Counted from the stretch's first letter, positions 25,022 through 33,451 are shown. The stretch: DNA of 34,474 bases from Clostridia bacterium (GCA_028710495.1 JAQUST010000014.1:5872-40345), one strand, 5' to 3'. The notes: generated from the sequence alone by a model not told the origin. Made by a program: numbers and translations.

Positions 25022-26248
25022 TTATGCAACTGTGACCTTGAAGAAGTTTTTCTTTCCTTTTTGCAAAACAAATCCATTTGCAAGTTGGCTATCAGAAACG
25101 GTTGCATCAAAGCCTTCGATCTTAATGTCATCAATGCGAATTCCACCGCCTTGTATGAGTCGCTTTGCTTCTCCTTTTGAAGGAGCTGCACCAATTTCGA
25201 CCAGTATATCGCACACTGTGCTGACACCTTTTTGAATTTCTTTTTGCGGCATATTGTCAGCGTCACCAGAAAACGCTGCTTTGGCTTTGGCTTCGCTGTC
25301 AATAGCGGCGACTTCACCATGAACCATTTTGGTGAGTTCATATGCCAAGCGCTCTTTTGCATTGTTTATGCGTTGGTCTTTATATTCGACAAGTTCGGAG
25401 ATTTCTTCAAGCGACAAGAATGTCAAAAGCTTGAAGCATTTTTCGACATCTTCATCCGCAACATTTCTCCAGTACTGATAAAAATCATAAGGAGAAGTTT
25501 TGCTTTCATCAAGCCATACCGCGCCTTTTTGAGTTTTGCCCATTTTTTTGCCATCAGATGTTGTGAGCAATGTAAACGTCACAGCGTAAGCATCTTTTTG
25601 TTCTTTTCTTCGAATGAGGTCGGCACCTGCTAATATATTTGACCATTGGTCATCGCCTCCGCACTCAAGCACACATCCGTATTTTTGATGCAGAACCAAA
25701 TAATCGTATGCTTGCATAAGCATATAGTTGAATTCTAGAAATGAAAGCCCTTTTTCCATTCTTGCTTTGAAACATTCGGCAGTCAGCATTCGGTTGACTG
25801 AAAAAGTTGAGCCTATATCACGAATGAATTCTACATAGTTCAAATCCAACAGCCAATCGCCATTGTCAACAATAATAGCGGCGTTTTCGCCCTCAAACGA
25901 GATGAATTTTGACATTTGAGTTTTGAAACATTCAACATTGTGTCGGATTGTTTCTTTCGTCATCATTGAACGCATATCGGATCTTCCGGACGGATCGCCA
26001 ATCATAGCAGTGCCACCGCCTATAAGTACAATTGGACGATGCCCCGCTTGTTGCATATGTCTCATAACAATAAGCTGCATAAAATGCCCTACATGCAGAC
26101 TGTCTGCCGTCGGGTCAAAACCAATATAAAAAGTCACCGACTCTGAGCCAAGCAACTTGTACAAGTCTTCTTCATAAACTGTTTGCTTGACAAAACCGCG
26201 TTCGCGCAGCGTGTCAAGTATGTTCTTTGCGTTCTTATCAAATTTCAT
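25022..26248 (-). CDS. tyrS: Tyrosine-tRNA ligase
   Basis: Charges tRNA-Tyr; class I synthetase of 408 residues. The HIGH motif is HVGH at 52-55 in DPTADSLHVGHFMQL. The tyrosine pocket includes YMLMQAYDYL and GGDDQWSNI (197-205), and the KMSKS loop is KMGKT (235-239). A C-terminal S4 RNA-binding domain is seen from about residue 340 (SKGEAKRLIQGGGIRIDD). An AAGGAAA site precedes the ATG. No T-box leader or terminator hairpin is present in the 149 bases upstream. Confidence 0.96.
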   Translation of the reverse strand: MKFDKNAKNILDTLRERGFVKQTVYEEDLYKLLGSESVTFYIGFDPTADSLHVGHFMQLIVMRHMQQAGHRPIVLIGGGTAMIGDPSGRSDMRSMMTKETIRHNVECFKTQMSKFISFEGENAAIIVDNGDWLLDLNYVEFIRDIGSTFSVNRMLTAECFKARMEKGLSFLEFNYMLMQAYDYLVLHQKYGCVLECGGDDQWSNILAGADLIRRKEQKDAYAVTFTLLTTSDGKKMGKTQKGAVWLDESKTSPYDFYQYWRNVADEDVEKCFKLLTFLSLEEISELVEYKDQRINNAKERLAYELTKMVHGEVAAIDSEAKAKAAFSGDADNMPQKEIQKGVSTVCDILVEIGAAPSKGEAKRLIQGGGIRIDDIKIEGFDATVSDSQLANGFVLQKGKKNFFKVTVA

Positions 26249-26397
26249 ATCATTTCCTTATATAAACAAATTCGATTGAATCAAGTTTTTTAATTTATAA
26301 AACAATTTGCAAATCTAAATATTTTCTGTCAATTCAGAAAAATATTCTTTTTTGGCAAAATTATTATTTTGCAAATTGCTGTTTGATTTTACAATTA

Positions 26398-27594
26398 TTA
26401 TTTCATTTCAGAGATTTTCTTTTTGAAGAAATCTCCAAGTTTTTTTGTTCCGTTTTCAATCTGTTCAAGCGTTGCATTTGAATAGTTCAATCGAAGCGTA
26501 TTGTGAACGTCTTCAGAAGCAAAGAATGAAGTTCCGCAAACATATGCAGTTTCCGCTTCTTTTACTGCCTCAATAAATGTCTCAGAAGTGTTTAAGCCGT
26601 TTTCAAACTCTCCCCAGATAAACAATCCTCCTTCAGGGTTTGTGACTTTAAGCTCGCTTGGCATATATTTTGCGATACCAGCCGACATCACTTCTTTCTT
26701 TTCACGATAAATTGGGATAATTTCTTTCAAATGCGGTTCAAGCAAACCTTTTCTCAAGTACTTGTCAATAATAGCTTGCGATAGATTTGAAGTGTGCACA
26801 TCAACCGCCTGTTTCCCAATTGTCATTTTACGAATTATTTTTTCATCAGCAACAGCAATTCCTGTTCGAAGTCCTGGAGAAATTGTTTTAGAAAAACTGG
26901 TGATATAAACAATGTTGCTATCCTCATCAAAAGATTTTATTGACGGAATTCTTTCTCCTGCAAAACGGATTTCACCATACGGATCATCTTCAATGACGAT
27001 AACGCGGTACTTTGCGGTGAGTTTTGCTATTGCCTTTCTTTTTTCAGCGGGCAATGTTTTGCCTGTTGGGTTTGAAAAATTCGGAACGACATAAAGGATT
27101 TTTGGATTATGTAATTTGATTTTGCATTCTAAATCCTCAAGGTTCAATCCGTCATCATCTGAATTTACGCCAACTGCCTTGCATTCATAGGTTTTCAAAA
27201 TATGCAAACAAGCAAGATAGGTTGGATTTTCAACCAATATGGTGTCGCCTTTGTTCAAAAATGCCTTGAACATCAAATCAATGCCTTGTTGTCCGCCTGA
27301 GATTACTAATGTATTTTTGATTTCTCCCTCAAGTCCCGTGCGTTTTGCATATTCAAGCCCACTTTCCAAAAGTGGATAGAAACCCTCAGTTCCGCCGTAT
27401 TGCAAAATCGCGGAAGCTTGTGAAGAAGACAAAATTTCGTGTGCTATTGCATCAATTTCTTTTGTAGGCAAAAGCTGGAGCGTTGGGAAACCGCCTGCAA
27501 AGGAAATAATATTCGGGTTTGCAAGCATTTTAAAAATTTCTCTAATTGCGTTTCCTTCAAGGTTTTTCAGTCTGTCGCTAAATTGGTAGTTCAT
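26398..27594 (-). CDS. PLP-dependent aminotransferase (aromatic/2-aminoadipate type)
   Basis: A 398-residue fold-type I aminotransferase of the LysN/KAT-like subgroup, which often acts on aromatic amino acids or 2-aminoadipate. Seen are SFAGGFPTLQLLP (31-43), SGGQQGIDL (99-107), the PNFSNPTG motif (171-178), DDPYGEIRF (203-211) and the PLP lysine K236 in TSFSKTISPGLRTG. No DNA-binding domain is fused to it, unlike MocR regulators. It could feed aryl-pyruvates to the IorAB enzyme encoded at 2361-4654, but it is not in that operon. The ATG follows GAGGTG, and a near-consensus promoter lies just upstream at 27619-27647. Confidence 0.9.
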   Translation of the reverse strand: MNYQFSDRLKNLEGNAIREIFKMLANPNIISFAGGFPTLQLLPTKEIDAIAHEILSSSQASAILQYGGTEGFYPLLESGLEYAKRTGLEGEIKNTLVISGGQQGIDLMFKAFLNKGDTILVENPTYLACLHILKTYECKAVGVNSDDDGLNLEDLECKIKLHNPKILYVVPNFSNPTGKTLPAEKRKAIAKLTAKYRVIVIEDDPYGEIRFAGERIPSIKSFDEDSNIVYITSFSKTISPGLRTGIAVADEKIIRKMTIGKQAVDVHTSNLSQAIIDKYLRKGLLEPHLKEIIPIYREKKEVMSAGIAKYMPSELKVTNPEGGLFIWGEFENGLNTSETFIEAVKEAETAYVCGTSFFASEDVHNTLRLNYSNATLEQIENGTKKLGDFFKKKISEMK

Positions 27595-27618
27595 AATTCA
27601 CCTCAAATACTTTTTATA

Positions 27619-27647
27619 ATTGTAACACCGCAAGCCTATTCTATCAA
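27619..27647 (-). promoter_or_regulatory. Promoter of the aminotransferase gene
   Basis: On the minus strand: TTGATA (-35), exactly 17 bases, TACAAT (-10). The predicted leader is only about 18 bases, just enough for the GAGGTG ribosome site before the ATG at 27594. Confidence 0.7.
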
Positions 27648-27947
27648 GCAAATAAGCCTAAATTTTGCTTATAATATAAGTAAATAAGAATTATAAGTTA
27701 AAAATATATATTATTTCTAACCCTTAAACATTATCTTTTAAAATCTTTTCAACCTCAAAAAAAATTTTACATACCTTTATATTGCATTAATTTTGATTAT
27801 ATAGCGATAAATATTTTAATTTTTCTATGTTTTTTTTGGTTGTTTTCGCAATAATAAGTATTTGAAATCATTATTTAATCAAAATTTCATTTTGTGGCGA
27901 TAAGTGTAAAATAATGTTTAAAAAAGGTTTCACTTTCTTTACGCTCG

Positions 27948-27956
27948 TGCTATAAT
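27948..27956 (+). promoter_or_regulatory. Extended -10 promoter of the GGGtGRT operon
   Basis: TGC followed by a perfect TATAAT (27951-27956) is an extended -10 element. The -35 region (TTTCAC at 27928-27933) is poor, as is usual with extended -10 promoters. A GGAGGT ribosome site and the ATG follow 34 bases after the box. Confidence 0.75.
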
Positions 27957-27989
27957 AAGTCGAATTAAAATTTATATACGGAGGTCTCT

Positions 27990-28682
27990 ATGCAATATTC
28001 ACACGAAGTAGAAAATATGGTTTGCGTAGCCAAAGGTCCAAACCACGGTCCAGCTCCTATCCCTGAAGAAGGAAAATGGATTCAATCCAAGGAGATAAAG
28101 GACATAAGCGGTCTTACGCACGGTATTGGCTGGTGCGCACCACAACAAGGTGCTTGCAAGCTAACACTCAATGTCAAGGAAGGTATCATACAAGAAGCGC
28201 TCGTCGAAACTATCGGCTGCTCAGGTATGACTCACTCCGCAGCTATGGCAGCTGAAATTCTTGCAGGAAAAACAATTCTTGAAGCACTCAACACTGACCT
28301 TGTTTGCGATGCAATCAATGTCGCTATGCGTGAATTGTTCCTTCAAATTGTTTACGGAAGAACTCAATCCGCTTTCTCAGAAGACGGGCTTCCAATCGGT
28401 GCAGGTCTTGAAGACCTAGGCAAAGGACTTCGTTCACAGGTCGGCACAATGTACTCAACAGTCGCAAAAGGTCCTCGTTACCTTGAAATGGCTGAAGGAT
28501 ATGTAACCAGAATTGGTCTTGATGAAAAAGGCGAAATCATAGGTTATGAATTTGTCAAGATGGGCGTCATGATGGAAATGATAAAGAAAGGCACTTCTCC
28601 TGAAGAAGCCTTGAAGAAATGCACAGCATCATACGGCAGATTTGCCACAGCGGTTAAATATATTGACCCGCGCAACGAGTAG
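27990..28682 (+). CDS. IscU/NifU-like iron-sulfur scaffold protein paired with GGGtGRT protein
   Basis: A 230-residue protein. Residues about 40-125 resemble the IscU/NifU scaffold fold, with C49 and C56 in GWCAPQQGACK and C77 in ETIGCSGMTHSAAMAAEIL, matching the Cys-bearing loops of IscU. The third IscU cysteine position falls in QIVYGRTQSAF and has no Cys. Other cysteines are C12, C106 and C211. The second half (150-230) is peculiar to this family. It is annotated elsewhere as an iron-sulfur cluster assembly scaffold next to GGGtGRT genes; no biochemical role is established as far as I know. Start: GGAGGT four bases ahead of the ATG. Codon choice favours ATC, TTC, GGC and GGT more than neighbouring genes, suggesting high expression. 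Confidence 0.85.
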   Translation: MQYSHEVENMVCVAKGPNHGPAPIPEEGKWIQSKEIKDISGLTHGIGWCAPQQGACKLTLNVKEGIIQEALVETIGCSGMTHSAAMAAEILAGKTILEALNTDLVCDAINVAMRELFLQIVYGRTQSAFSEDGLPIGAGLEDLGKGLRSQVGTMYSTVAKGPRYLEMAEGYVTRIGLDEKGEIIGYEFVKMGVMMEMIKKGTSPEEALKKCTASYGRFATAVKYIDPRNE

Positions 28683-28691
28683 GAGGTCACT

Positions 28692-29696
28692 ATGAGTATA
28701 AGATTTGAAAGTTACGAAAGAAGAATAGACAAAATAAACAAGACCCTCGCTGAATATGGCATCAAAGATCTTGAAGATGCAAAAGCAATATGCCTTTCAA
28801 AAGGTATTGATTGCGACAAAATCGTCAAGGGTATTCAACCAATCGCATTTGAAAATGCCGTTTGGGCATACACTGTGGGTTGTGCTATTGCAATCAAAAA
28901 GAATTGCACAAAAGCAGCAGATGCAGCAGAAGCTATCGGTGTTGGTCTTCAATCATTCTGCATAACCGGTTCAGTTGCAGAACAAAGATTGGTCGGACTC
29001 GGTCATGGCAATCTTGCAGCAATGCTTCTCCGTGATGAAACAAAGTGTTTCTGCTTCTTGGCAGGTCACGAGTCATTTGCCGCAGCAGAAGGCGCAATTG
29101 GTATCGCAAAAAGTGCAAACCGTGTCAGAAAAACTGAACTTCAAGTTATCTTGAATGGTCTCGGAAAAGATGCAGCATTTATTATCAGCCGTATCAATGG
29201 TTTCACTTATGTACAAACAAAAATGGACTACTACTCTGGAAAAGTCGCAGTAGTAAAAGAAACCGCATACAGTGACGGCGAACGCGGAAAGATTCGTTGC
29301 TATGGTGCAGACGATGTCACAGAAGGTGTTGAAATTATGCGTCTTGAAGATGTCGACGTTTCAATCACCGGCAACTCCACCAACCCGACAAGATTCCAAC
29401 ATCCAGTTGCAGGAACCTACAAGAAATGGGCAGTTGACAACGGAAAAAAATATTTCTCAGTTGCTTCAGGTGGCGGCACAGGTCGTACTCTTCACCCAGA
29501 CAATATGGGCGCAGGTCCTGCTTCATACGGTATGACCGACACAATGGGCAGAATGCACTCAGATGCACAATTCGCCGGAAGTTCATCAGTTCCTGCACAC
29601 GTTGAAATGATGGGACTTATTGGAATGGGCAACAATCCAATGGTTGGAGCTACTGTTGCTTGCGCAGTTGCAGTTCAAGAAGGACTTAGCAAATAA
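28692..29696 (+). CDS. GGGtGRT protein, function unknown
   Basis: A 334-residue conserved protein named for the motif GGGTGRT, found here at residues 260-266 (SVASGGGTGRTLHPDNMGAG). Many glycine-rich and Cys-bearing stretches occur (SFCITGSVAEQRLVGLGHGN around 88-107, KCFCFLAGHESFAAAEGA around 118-135, and C203), and the end is PMVGATVACAVAVQEGLSK. There is no signal peptide or clear membrane helix. It begins nine bases after the IscU-like gene with an AGGAGGT site and shares its promoter and terminator, so the two products are almost surely a functional pair. Function is unknown; a role tied to iron-sulfur or thiol chemistry is only suggested by the partner. Codon use again looks optimised. 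Confidence 0.88.
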   Translation: MSIRFESYERRIDKINKTLAEYGIKDLEDAKAICLSKGIDCDKIVKGIQPIAFENAVWAYTVGCAIAIKKNCTKAADAAEAIGVGLQSFCITGSVAEQRLVGLGHGNLAAMLLRDETKCFCFLAGHESFAAAEGAIGIAKSANRVRKTELQVILNGLGKDAAFIISRINGFTYVQTKMDYYSGKVAVVKETAYSDGERGKIRCYGADDVTEGVEIMRLEDVDVSITGNSTNPTRFQHPVAGTYKKWAVDNGKKYFSVASGGGTGRTLHPDNMGAGPASYGMTDTMGRMHSDAQFAGSSSVPAHVEMMGLIGMGNNPMVGATVACAVAVQEGLSK

Positions 29697-29751
29697 CTCA
29701 ATCAAGAACTATTTGATTTTTCATTTGCTACTATTACAATTTCAAAATATA

Positions 29752-29782
29752 AAAAAGCACTCCCAACTTGGGAGTGCTTTTT
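29752..29782. terminator. Bidirectional Rho-independent terminator
   Basis: A 13-bp stem (29752-29764 with 29770-29782; core GCACTCCC/GGGAGTGC) and the loop AACTT, flanked by A and T runs, lies between the converging GGGtGRT and YegP-like genes. Confidence 0.92.
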
Positions 29783-29803
29783 CTTGCATACTTTTATTTC
29801 AAT

Positions 29804-31003
29804 TTATTTTATAACATCTGTTTGTGAAAAGTCTTTGACTGCCTGAATTGCGTTGTCTGCTGCCGCACGAGTTTTTTGAGCCACTCCAACATATGTTACA
29901 ACTCCTCTTGTCAATACAAATCTATAGCCCGTATTGCTTCCGCCCTCGACAGAAAATGCACCCAAGAGAACATTCTTTTTGAAGTAACCGATATTTTTCG
30001 TGCATATTGCCATTGACGAATATGAAACACTTTGGAACAACAATTTGCCTTTGTTATTGTAAAGTTCAAATTGAAAATCCTCATCAGCAACTTCTTTGAT
30101 AAGATATTTACCATAAATTTTTGCTTCAATGTCATCTTCTGAAACGACTTCTTTTTCTGTGGCAACTTTATTTGCAGGGGCTTTTACTTCTTTCACTGTT
30201 GTGGCATTTGGAACTGCTTTTTCAGCACTTTTGGTTGTTGTTTCTTTTGCGACATTTTTTGTTGTGTCTTTTGCAACTATTTGTACAACTGGCGATGCTT
30301 CTTCCATAATTACTTTTTGTTCAGTTAGTTTGGCAACCTTTTGAGCAACAGGTGCAACCACAGCTTCAGTAACAAGGGGTTCTATAGTTATTGGAGCGAC
30401 TTCTTCTAGCTCTTCTTGTAAAACTTCTGCCTGTTTGGATTTCTTTGAAACTTTGGCAGGAAGTGGCGCAGGAGGTGCGGTCACTACAGATTTTTCATTA
30501 TTAAGCTCTGTCTCCGCAATTATCTCGGCAGTAATTTCATTTTTAGATGCCTTCTTTTCTTCTTTTAATAATTTTTTCGAATCTTTCTTTGAAATCTTGT
30601 TTTCTTCTGCTACTTCAACAACCGATTCTGCAGGAACAGCTATTTCGGTTTTATTTTGTTTTTCTTTCACATACTTCTTAAATTCTTTTGCAGCTTCTTT
30701 CTCTGCCTTTTTTGCATCTTTTTTAGAAAAAGTACTTTCCGTTATCGAAATTTCTTCTGTTTGCTGATTTTCATCAGTTACAGAAAATTCTTCTTCAAAA
30801 TCAGCAGTTTGAATATAGTTGCAGTTATCACTGTTTCCCGAGTAATCGTCATAAAGTTCTTCATTTGCCAATCTGTTTTCTTCTATTTTTTCCACTTCGT
30901 GATTTTCTTTTATTAATGTGATTATTATGCAAATTATTGCTATTGCCGCTGAAATCCCAAGCAATGCAAACCTGATAGTTTCGTTATTCAAAAAATCAAA
31001 CAT
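29804..31003 (-). CDS. Membrane-anchored protein with C-terminal YegP-like (DUF1508) domain
   Basis: A 399-residue protein in three parts. Residues 11-32 are a single hydrophobic helix (FALLGISAAIAIICIIITLI). Residues 33-295 are a long low-complexity region rich in Lys, Glu, Ala, Val and Thr with runs such as SKKDAKKAEKEAAKEFKKY and VAKDTTKNVAKETTTKSAEK. Residues 298-344 look like a YegP/DUF1508 domain (GKYLIKEVADEDFQFELYNN, then GKLLFQSVSYSSMAIC and NIGYFKKN); the end (361-393) may be a decayed second copy. Known YegP proteins are small, soluble and uncharacterised. The ATG at 31003 with AAAGGTGG ahead is preferred to the GTG at 31012. Topology is probably N-terminal anchor, with the rest cytosolic or outside; not decided. 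Confidence 0.75.
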   Translation of the reverse strand: MFDFLNNETIRFALLGISAAIAIICIIITLIKENHEVEKIEENRLANEELYDDYSGNSDNCNYIQTADFEEEFSVTDENQQTEEISITESTFSKKDAKKAEKEAAKEFKKYVKEKQNKTEIAVPAESVVEVAEENKISKKDSKKLLKEEKKASKNEITAEIIAETELNNEKSVVTAPPAPLPAKVSKKSKQAEVLQEELEEVAPITIEPLVTEAVVAPVAQKVAKLTEQKVIMEEASPVVQIVAKDTTKNVAKETTTKSAEKAVPNATTVKEVKAPANKVATEKEVVSEDDIEAKIYGKYLIKEVADEDFQFELYNNKGKLLFQSVSYSSMAICTKNIGYFKKNVLLGAFSVEGGSNTGYRFVLTRGVVTYVGVAQKTRAAADNAIQAVKDFSQTDVIK

Positions 31004-31037
31004 TTCTGCCACCTTTTTATACCTTTATTATTTAGTA

Positions 31038-31066
31038 ATTTTAGCATAGTAAAAAAAAATACACAA
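31038..31066 (-). promoter_or_regulatory. Candidate promoter of the YegP-like gene
   Basis: On the minus strand: TTGTGT, 17 bases, TAAAAT, with TGC directly before the -10 (extended -10). The leader to the ATG at 31003 is about 28 bases. Confidence 0.6.
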
Positions 31067-31110
31067 GGGTTTGCGGGTTCAAATTTATGTTTAAATGTTG
31101 GAAATATAAC

Positions 31111-31155
31111 GAGGCACATCCTTTTTTCATTAAAGAATTAAAAAGAATGTGCCTC
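31111..31155 (-). other. Long hairpin after the cytidylate kinase-like gene
   Basis: GAGGCACAT (31111-31119) pairs with ATGTGCCTC (31147-31155). After one mismatch, CTTTTT (31121-31126) pairs with AAAAAG (31140-31145), giving a 15-bp interrupted stem. It lies 33 bases after the stop at 31188. No T run follows on the minus strand, so it may be an atypical terminator or an RNA-protecting hairpin. Confidence 0.6.
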
Positions 31156-31187
31156 ATATCAATTAAAATTCAGTTAAAATGAAAATT

Positions 31188-31787
31188 TTATTTTGTTGCG
31201 GCGAGAATAATTTCTGAGACTTTTTCATAACCAAGTTCGCTATCAATGACCAAATCATAGTTCGAGAGGTCGCCCCATTTGCTTCCTGTGTAAAATTTGT
31301 AATAATTAGCACGCTTTTTATCCATCTTGGTGACAAGATAGTTTGCACTCTTCGCATCAATATATTGCCTTTCTGCAACGCTTTTTACGCGAGATTCCTT
31401 ATCGGCATAAATAAACACTCTCAGCACATCGTCGCGTTCTGATAAAACATAATTTGCACATCGACCAATGATAACTGCGCTTTCTTTTTCTGCGATTTTG
31501 CGAATTATATCAGATTGCACGAAAAATATTTTGTCATTCAAAGTGTATTGCAAATCTGAACTACCAAAATTTGCATAATGACCTATTGGGATTGGCGTAA
31601 AAATTAAACTGTTTGCCTTTTCATCAAGATGTTCAAGAGTTGCCTTATCAAATCCGCTTGCTTTTGCTGTCAAGTCAATTAGTGTTCGGTCATAACATTT
31701 TACACCGAGTTTGTTTGCGACCAATTGCCCGATTGCTCTACCACCGCTTCCAAATTGACGACTAATAACCACTATTCTTTTGCTCAT
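31188..31787 (-). CDS. Cytidylate kinase-like family protein
   Basis: A 199-residue P-loop protein of the cytidylate kinase-like group common in Clostridia, distinct from true Cmk. It opens with VVISRQFGSGGRAIGQLVANKLG (nucleotide loop GSGGR at 13-17), has YDRTLIDLTAKASGF, the segment ESAVIIGRCANYVL, and the lid-like arginine-rich ADKESRVKSVAERQ. The true nucleotide substrate is unknown, and CMP specificity should not be assumed. The ATG has GGGGG seven bases ahead. A strong promoter lies at 31830-31858 and the gene appears to be monocistronic. Confidence 0.85.
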   Translation of the reverse strand: MSKRIVVISRQFGSGGRAIGQLVANKLGVKCYDRTLIDLTAKASGFDKATLEHLDEKANSLIFTPIPIGHYANFGSSDLQYTLNDKIFFVQSDIIRKIAEKESAVIIGRCANYVLSERDDVLRVFIYADKESRVKSVAERQYIDAKSANYLVTKMDKKRANYYKFYTGSKWGDLSNYDLVIDSELGYEKVSEIILAATK

Positions 31788-31829
31788 AGTTTTTCCCCCT
31801 TCTTACTTCAATTGTAAAAAACCCTTATT

Positions 31830-31858
31830 ATTATATACTTTCTATTTTCATATTACAA
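31830..31858 (-). promoter_or_regulatory. Promoter of the cytidylate kinase-like gene
   Basis: On the minus strand: TTGTAA, 17 bases, perfect TATAAT. The leader to the ATG at 31787 is about 37 bases. Confidence 0.7.
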
Positions 31859-31905
31859 TTTCAATCTGCTTAAGTCAATATTCAGTTTAATAATTTATTT
31901 CCAAT

Positions 31906-33411
31906 TTATGGTAAAAGTTCAATCACAAACGTCGCAGCAAGGCATACTGCGGTGACGCAACTTACAATAATAGCCTTCTTATATCGGCTTAAAAACACAA
32001 ATCGTGATAGTACTACCGCATCAACATAATATGCAATAGACATAATCCCAAGTGCTTTGACTTCAATGCTTGCCACAGCGAATGAACCCGCCGTGAACAC
32101 CACAGCCTTTAGCGGTATGAAGATATAATCAAAAATTACTAGAATAGACGAGATTGGTAAAATGAGAACAAACACTGCCGAACCCAACACAAATACAAAC
32201 AAGAATGCAATAAACGGCAACACTATTAAATTTGTTAGTATCGAAAAAATCGGTAGCACACCGAAAAATTTAGCAACAATCGGATATGTCATAATATTTG
32301 CAGATAAATTTGTTGCAATCAACGGAGAAACCACTTTCCCTGTCTTCCTGAAAGCGTAATTGAACGAACGATAGAACAATAATATTCCAATCACCGAAGT
32401 GAATGAAAGCAAAAAGCCAACTTCAAATAGTGCAATAGGTTTGAAAACTAATATTATGATTGCAGTAAGTGACAATATAGACAATGAATCTTTCTTTTTT
32501 CCAAATGCGTTTGCCATCAAAAATATTGAAGCCATTATGAAAGCGCGCGTGACTGAGGAGGAGAAACCACAGAATAGTGCATAAACAAACAACAACGAAA
32601 TCACCGTGAATGCAACTGCTTTCTTGTTCATTTTAAGTTTTCTAAGCAAAAAAGCCACAGCTCCTGCCAAAATGCCTATATGCATACCCGATACAGCCAG
32701 AATATGCGCAAGTCCGCTAATTTTGACATCATTATATAAAGATGGATTTATACCTGACTTATCACCATAAATAAGCGCAATACATATTGATGCCGTATCC
32801 TCTTTAGTGTTTTGGTAAAATGCTTTTTTTAGCTTGATTTCGGCCGCAAGCATAACGTTTGGATTTTGTTCAGCAGTTTTCTCAATGCTTGTTGCATAAC
32901 AGAATTTCGTATTTCGTTTTGAAAAAGAAGAAGCAAAATAAGAGTCTAGAGGCAAAAACTCATCAGAAACCAAGCTACCTTCAACTTCAACTATATCTCC
33001 CGCATTGAAATCAGGCACAATCTCAAAAGGAAAGTAAACGCTCGCTTTTCCGCTCAACTTTTTTCCATTCAAATATATACTCGCAATATCAAATGAGGTT
33101 TTTCCGTCGCCAACAAATATTTCGCTGTCAACTGTTGCAGAAAATGTCGTGTGGCTTTCATTAATACTTTTTGAAATATATAAATTTTGCGCTACAAAAA
33201 AAGAAACCGCTCCGACCAAAATGGCGAGCGGTAAATATATAAATCTTTTAGTTTTTTTGATGCAAACTAGCACAACAAAAACTACTGCGCAAATTGCCAA
33301 TAAAGAAATCTTTAATGCGAGATTGTCAACAGTCAAAACTCCCAAAACAATACCTATTGAAAGCATTGCGGTAGCAAAACATAATGGACGGTTGTTGACT
33401 ATTCGTTTCAT
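31906..33411 (-). CDS. comEC: ComEC/Rec2-family DNA-uptake channel protein without nuclease domain
   Basis: A 501-residue multi-pass membrane protein. Residues 1-80 hold three N-terminal helices, 81-175 the DUF4131/OB-like outer domain (strands around FDIASIYLNGKKLSGKASVYF), and 205-480 the Competence channel domain with the family motif SGLAHILAVSGMHIGIL (232-248), RAFIM and the LLSFTSVIGILLFY stretch. The metallo-beta-lactamase-like nuclease domain that ends full ComEC proteins (about 750 residues) is absent: the protein ends soon after its last helix (VSCVTAVCLAATFVIELLP), and no nuclease gene is adjacent. In transforming bacteria ComEC carries single-stranded DNA across the membrane. ComEA and the pilus genes are not in the window. 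The ribosome site is weak (GGAAAA). A promoter with operator-like palindrome lies upstream. Confidence 0.88.
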   Translation of the reverse strand: MKRIVNNRPLCFATAMLSIGIVLGVLTVDNLALKISLLAICAVVFVVLVCIKKTKRFIYLPLAILVGAVSFFVAQNLYISKSINESHTTFSATVDSEIFVGDGKTSFDIASIYLNGKKLSGKASVYFPFEIVPDFNAGDIVEVEGSLVSDEFLPLDSYFASSFSKRNTKFCYATSIEKTAEQNPNVMLAAEIKLKKAFYQNTKEDTASICIALIYGDKSGINPSLYNDVKISGLAHILAVSGMHIGILAGAVAFLLRKLKMNKKAVAFTVISLLFVYALFCGFSSSVTRAFIMASIFLMANAFGKKKDSLSILSLTAIIILVFKPIALFEVGFLLSFTSVIGILLFYRSFNYAFRKTGKVVSPLIATNLSANIMTYPIVAKFFGVLPIFSILTNLIVLPFIAFLFVFVLGSAVFVLILPISSILVIFDYIFIPLKAVVFTAGSFAVASIEVKALGIMSIAYYVDAVVLSRFVFLSRYKKAIIVSCVTAVCLAATFVIELLP

Positions 33412-33451
33412 TTTTCCAATCTAGCGCACTGAAACACTTTTGAAAAGTTGA

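Larger units (their letters stand above)
27595..27989. other. 395-base divergent intergenic region
   Basis: Very AT-rich gap between two divergent genes. It carries the aminotransferase promoter at its left end and the GGGtGRT-operon promoter at its right end. The 280 bases between show A/T runs but no gene, riboswitch or clear repeat. Confidence 0.8.

Noticed and set aside
26249-26397. T-box and TTGACA-based promoter upstream of tyrS
   Set aside because: No T-box core. A perfect TTGACA exists on the minus strand at 26327-26332, but no acceptable -10 lies 16-18 bases downstream.
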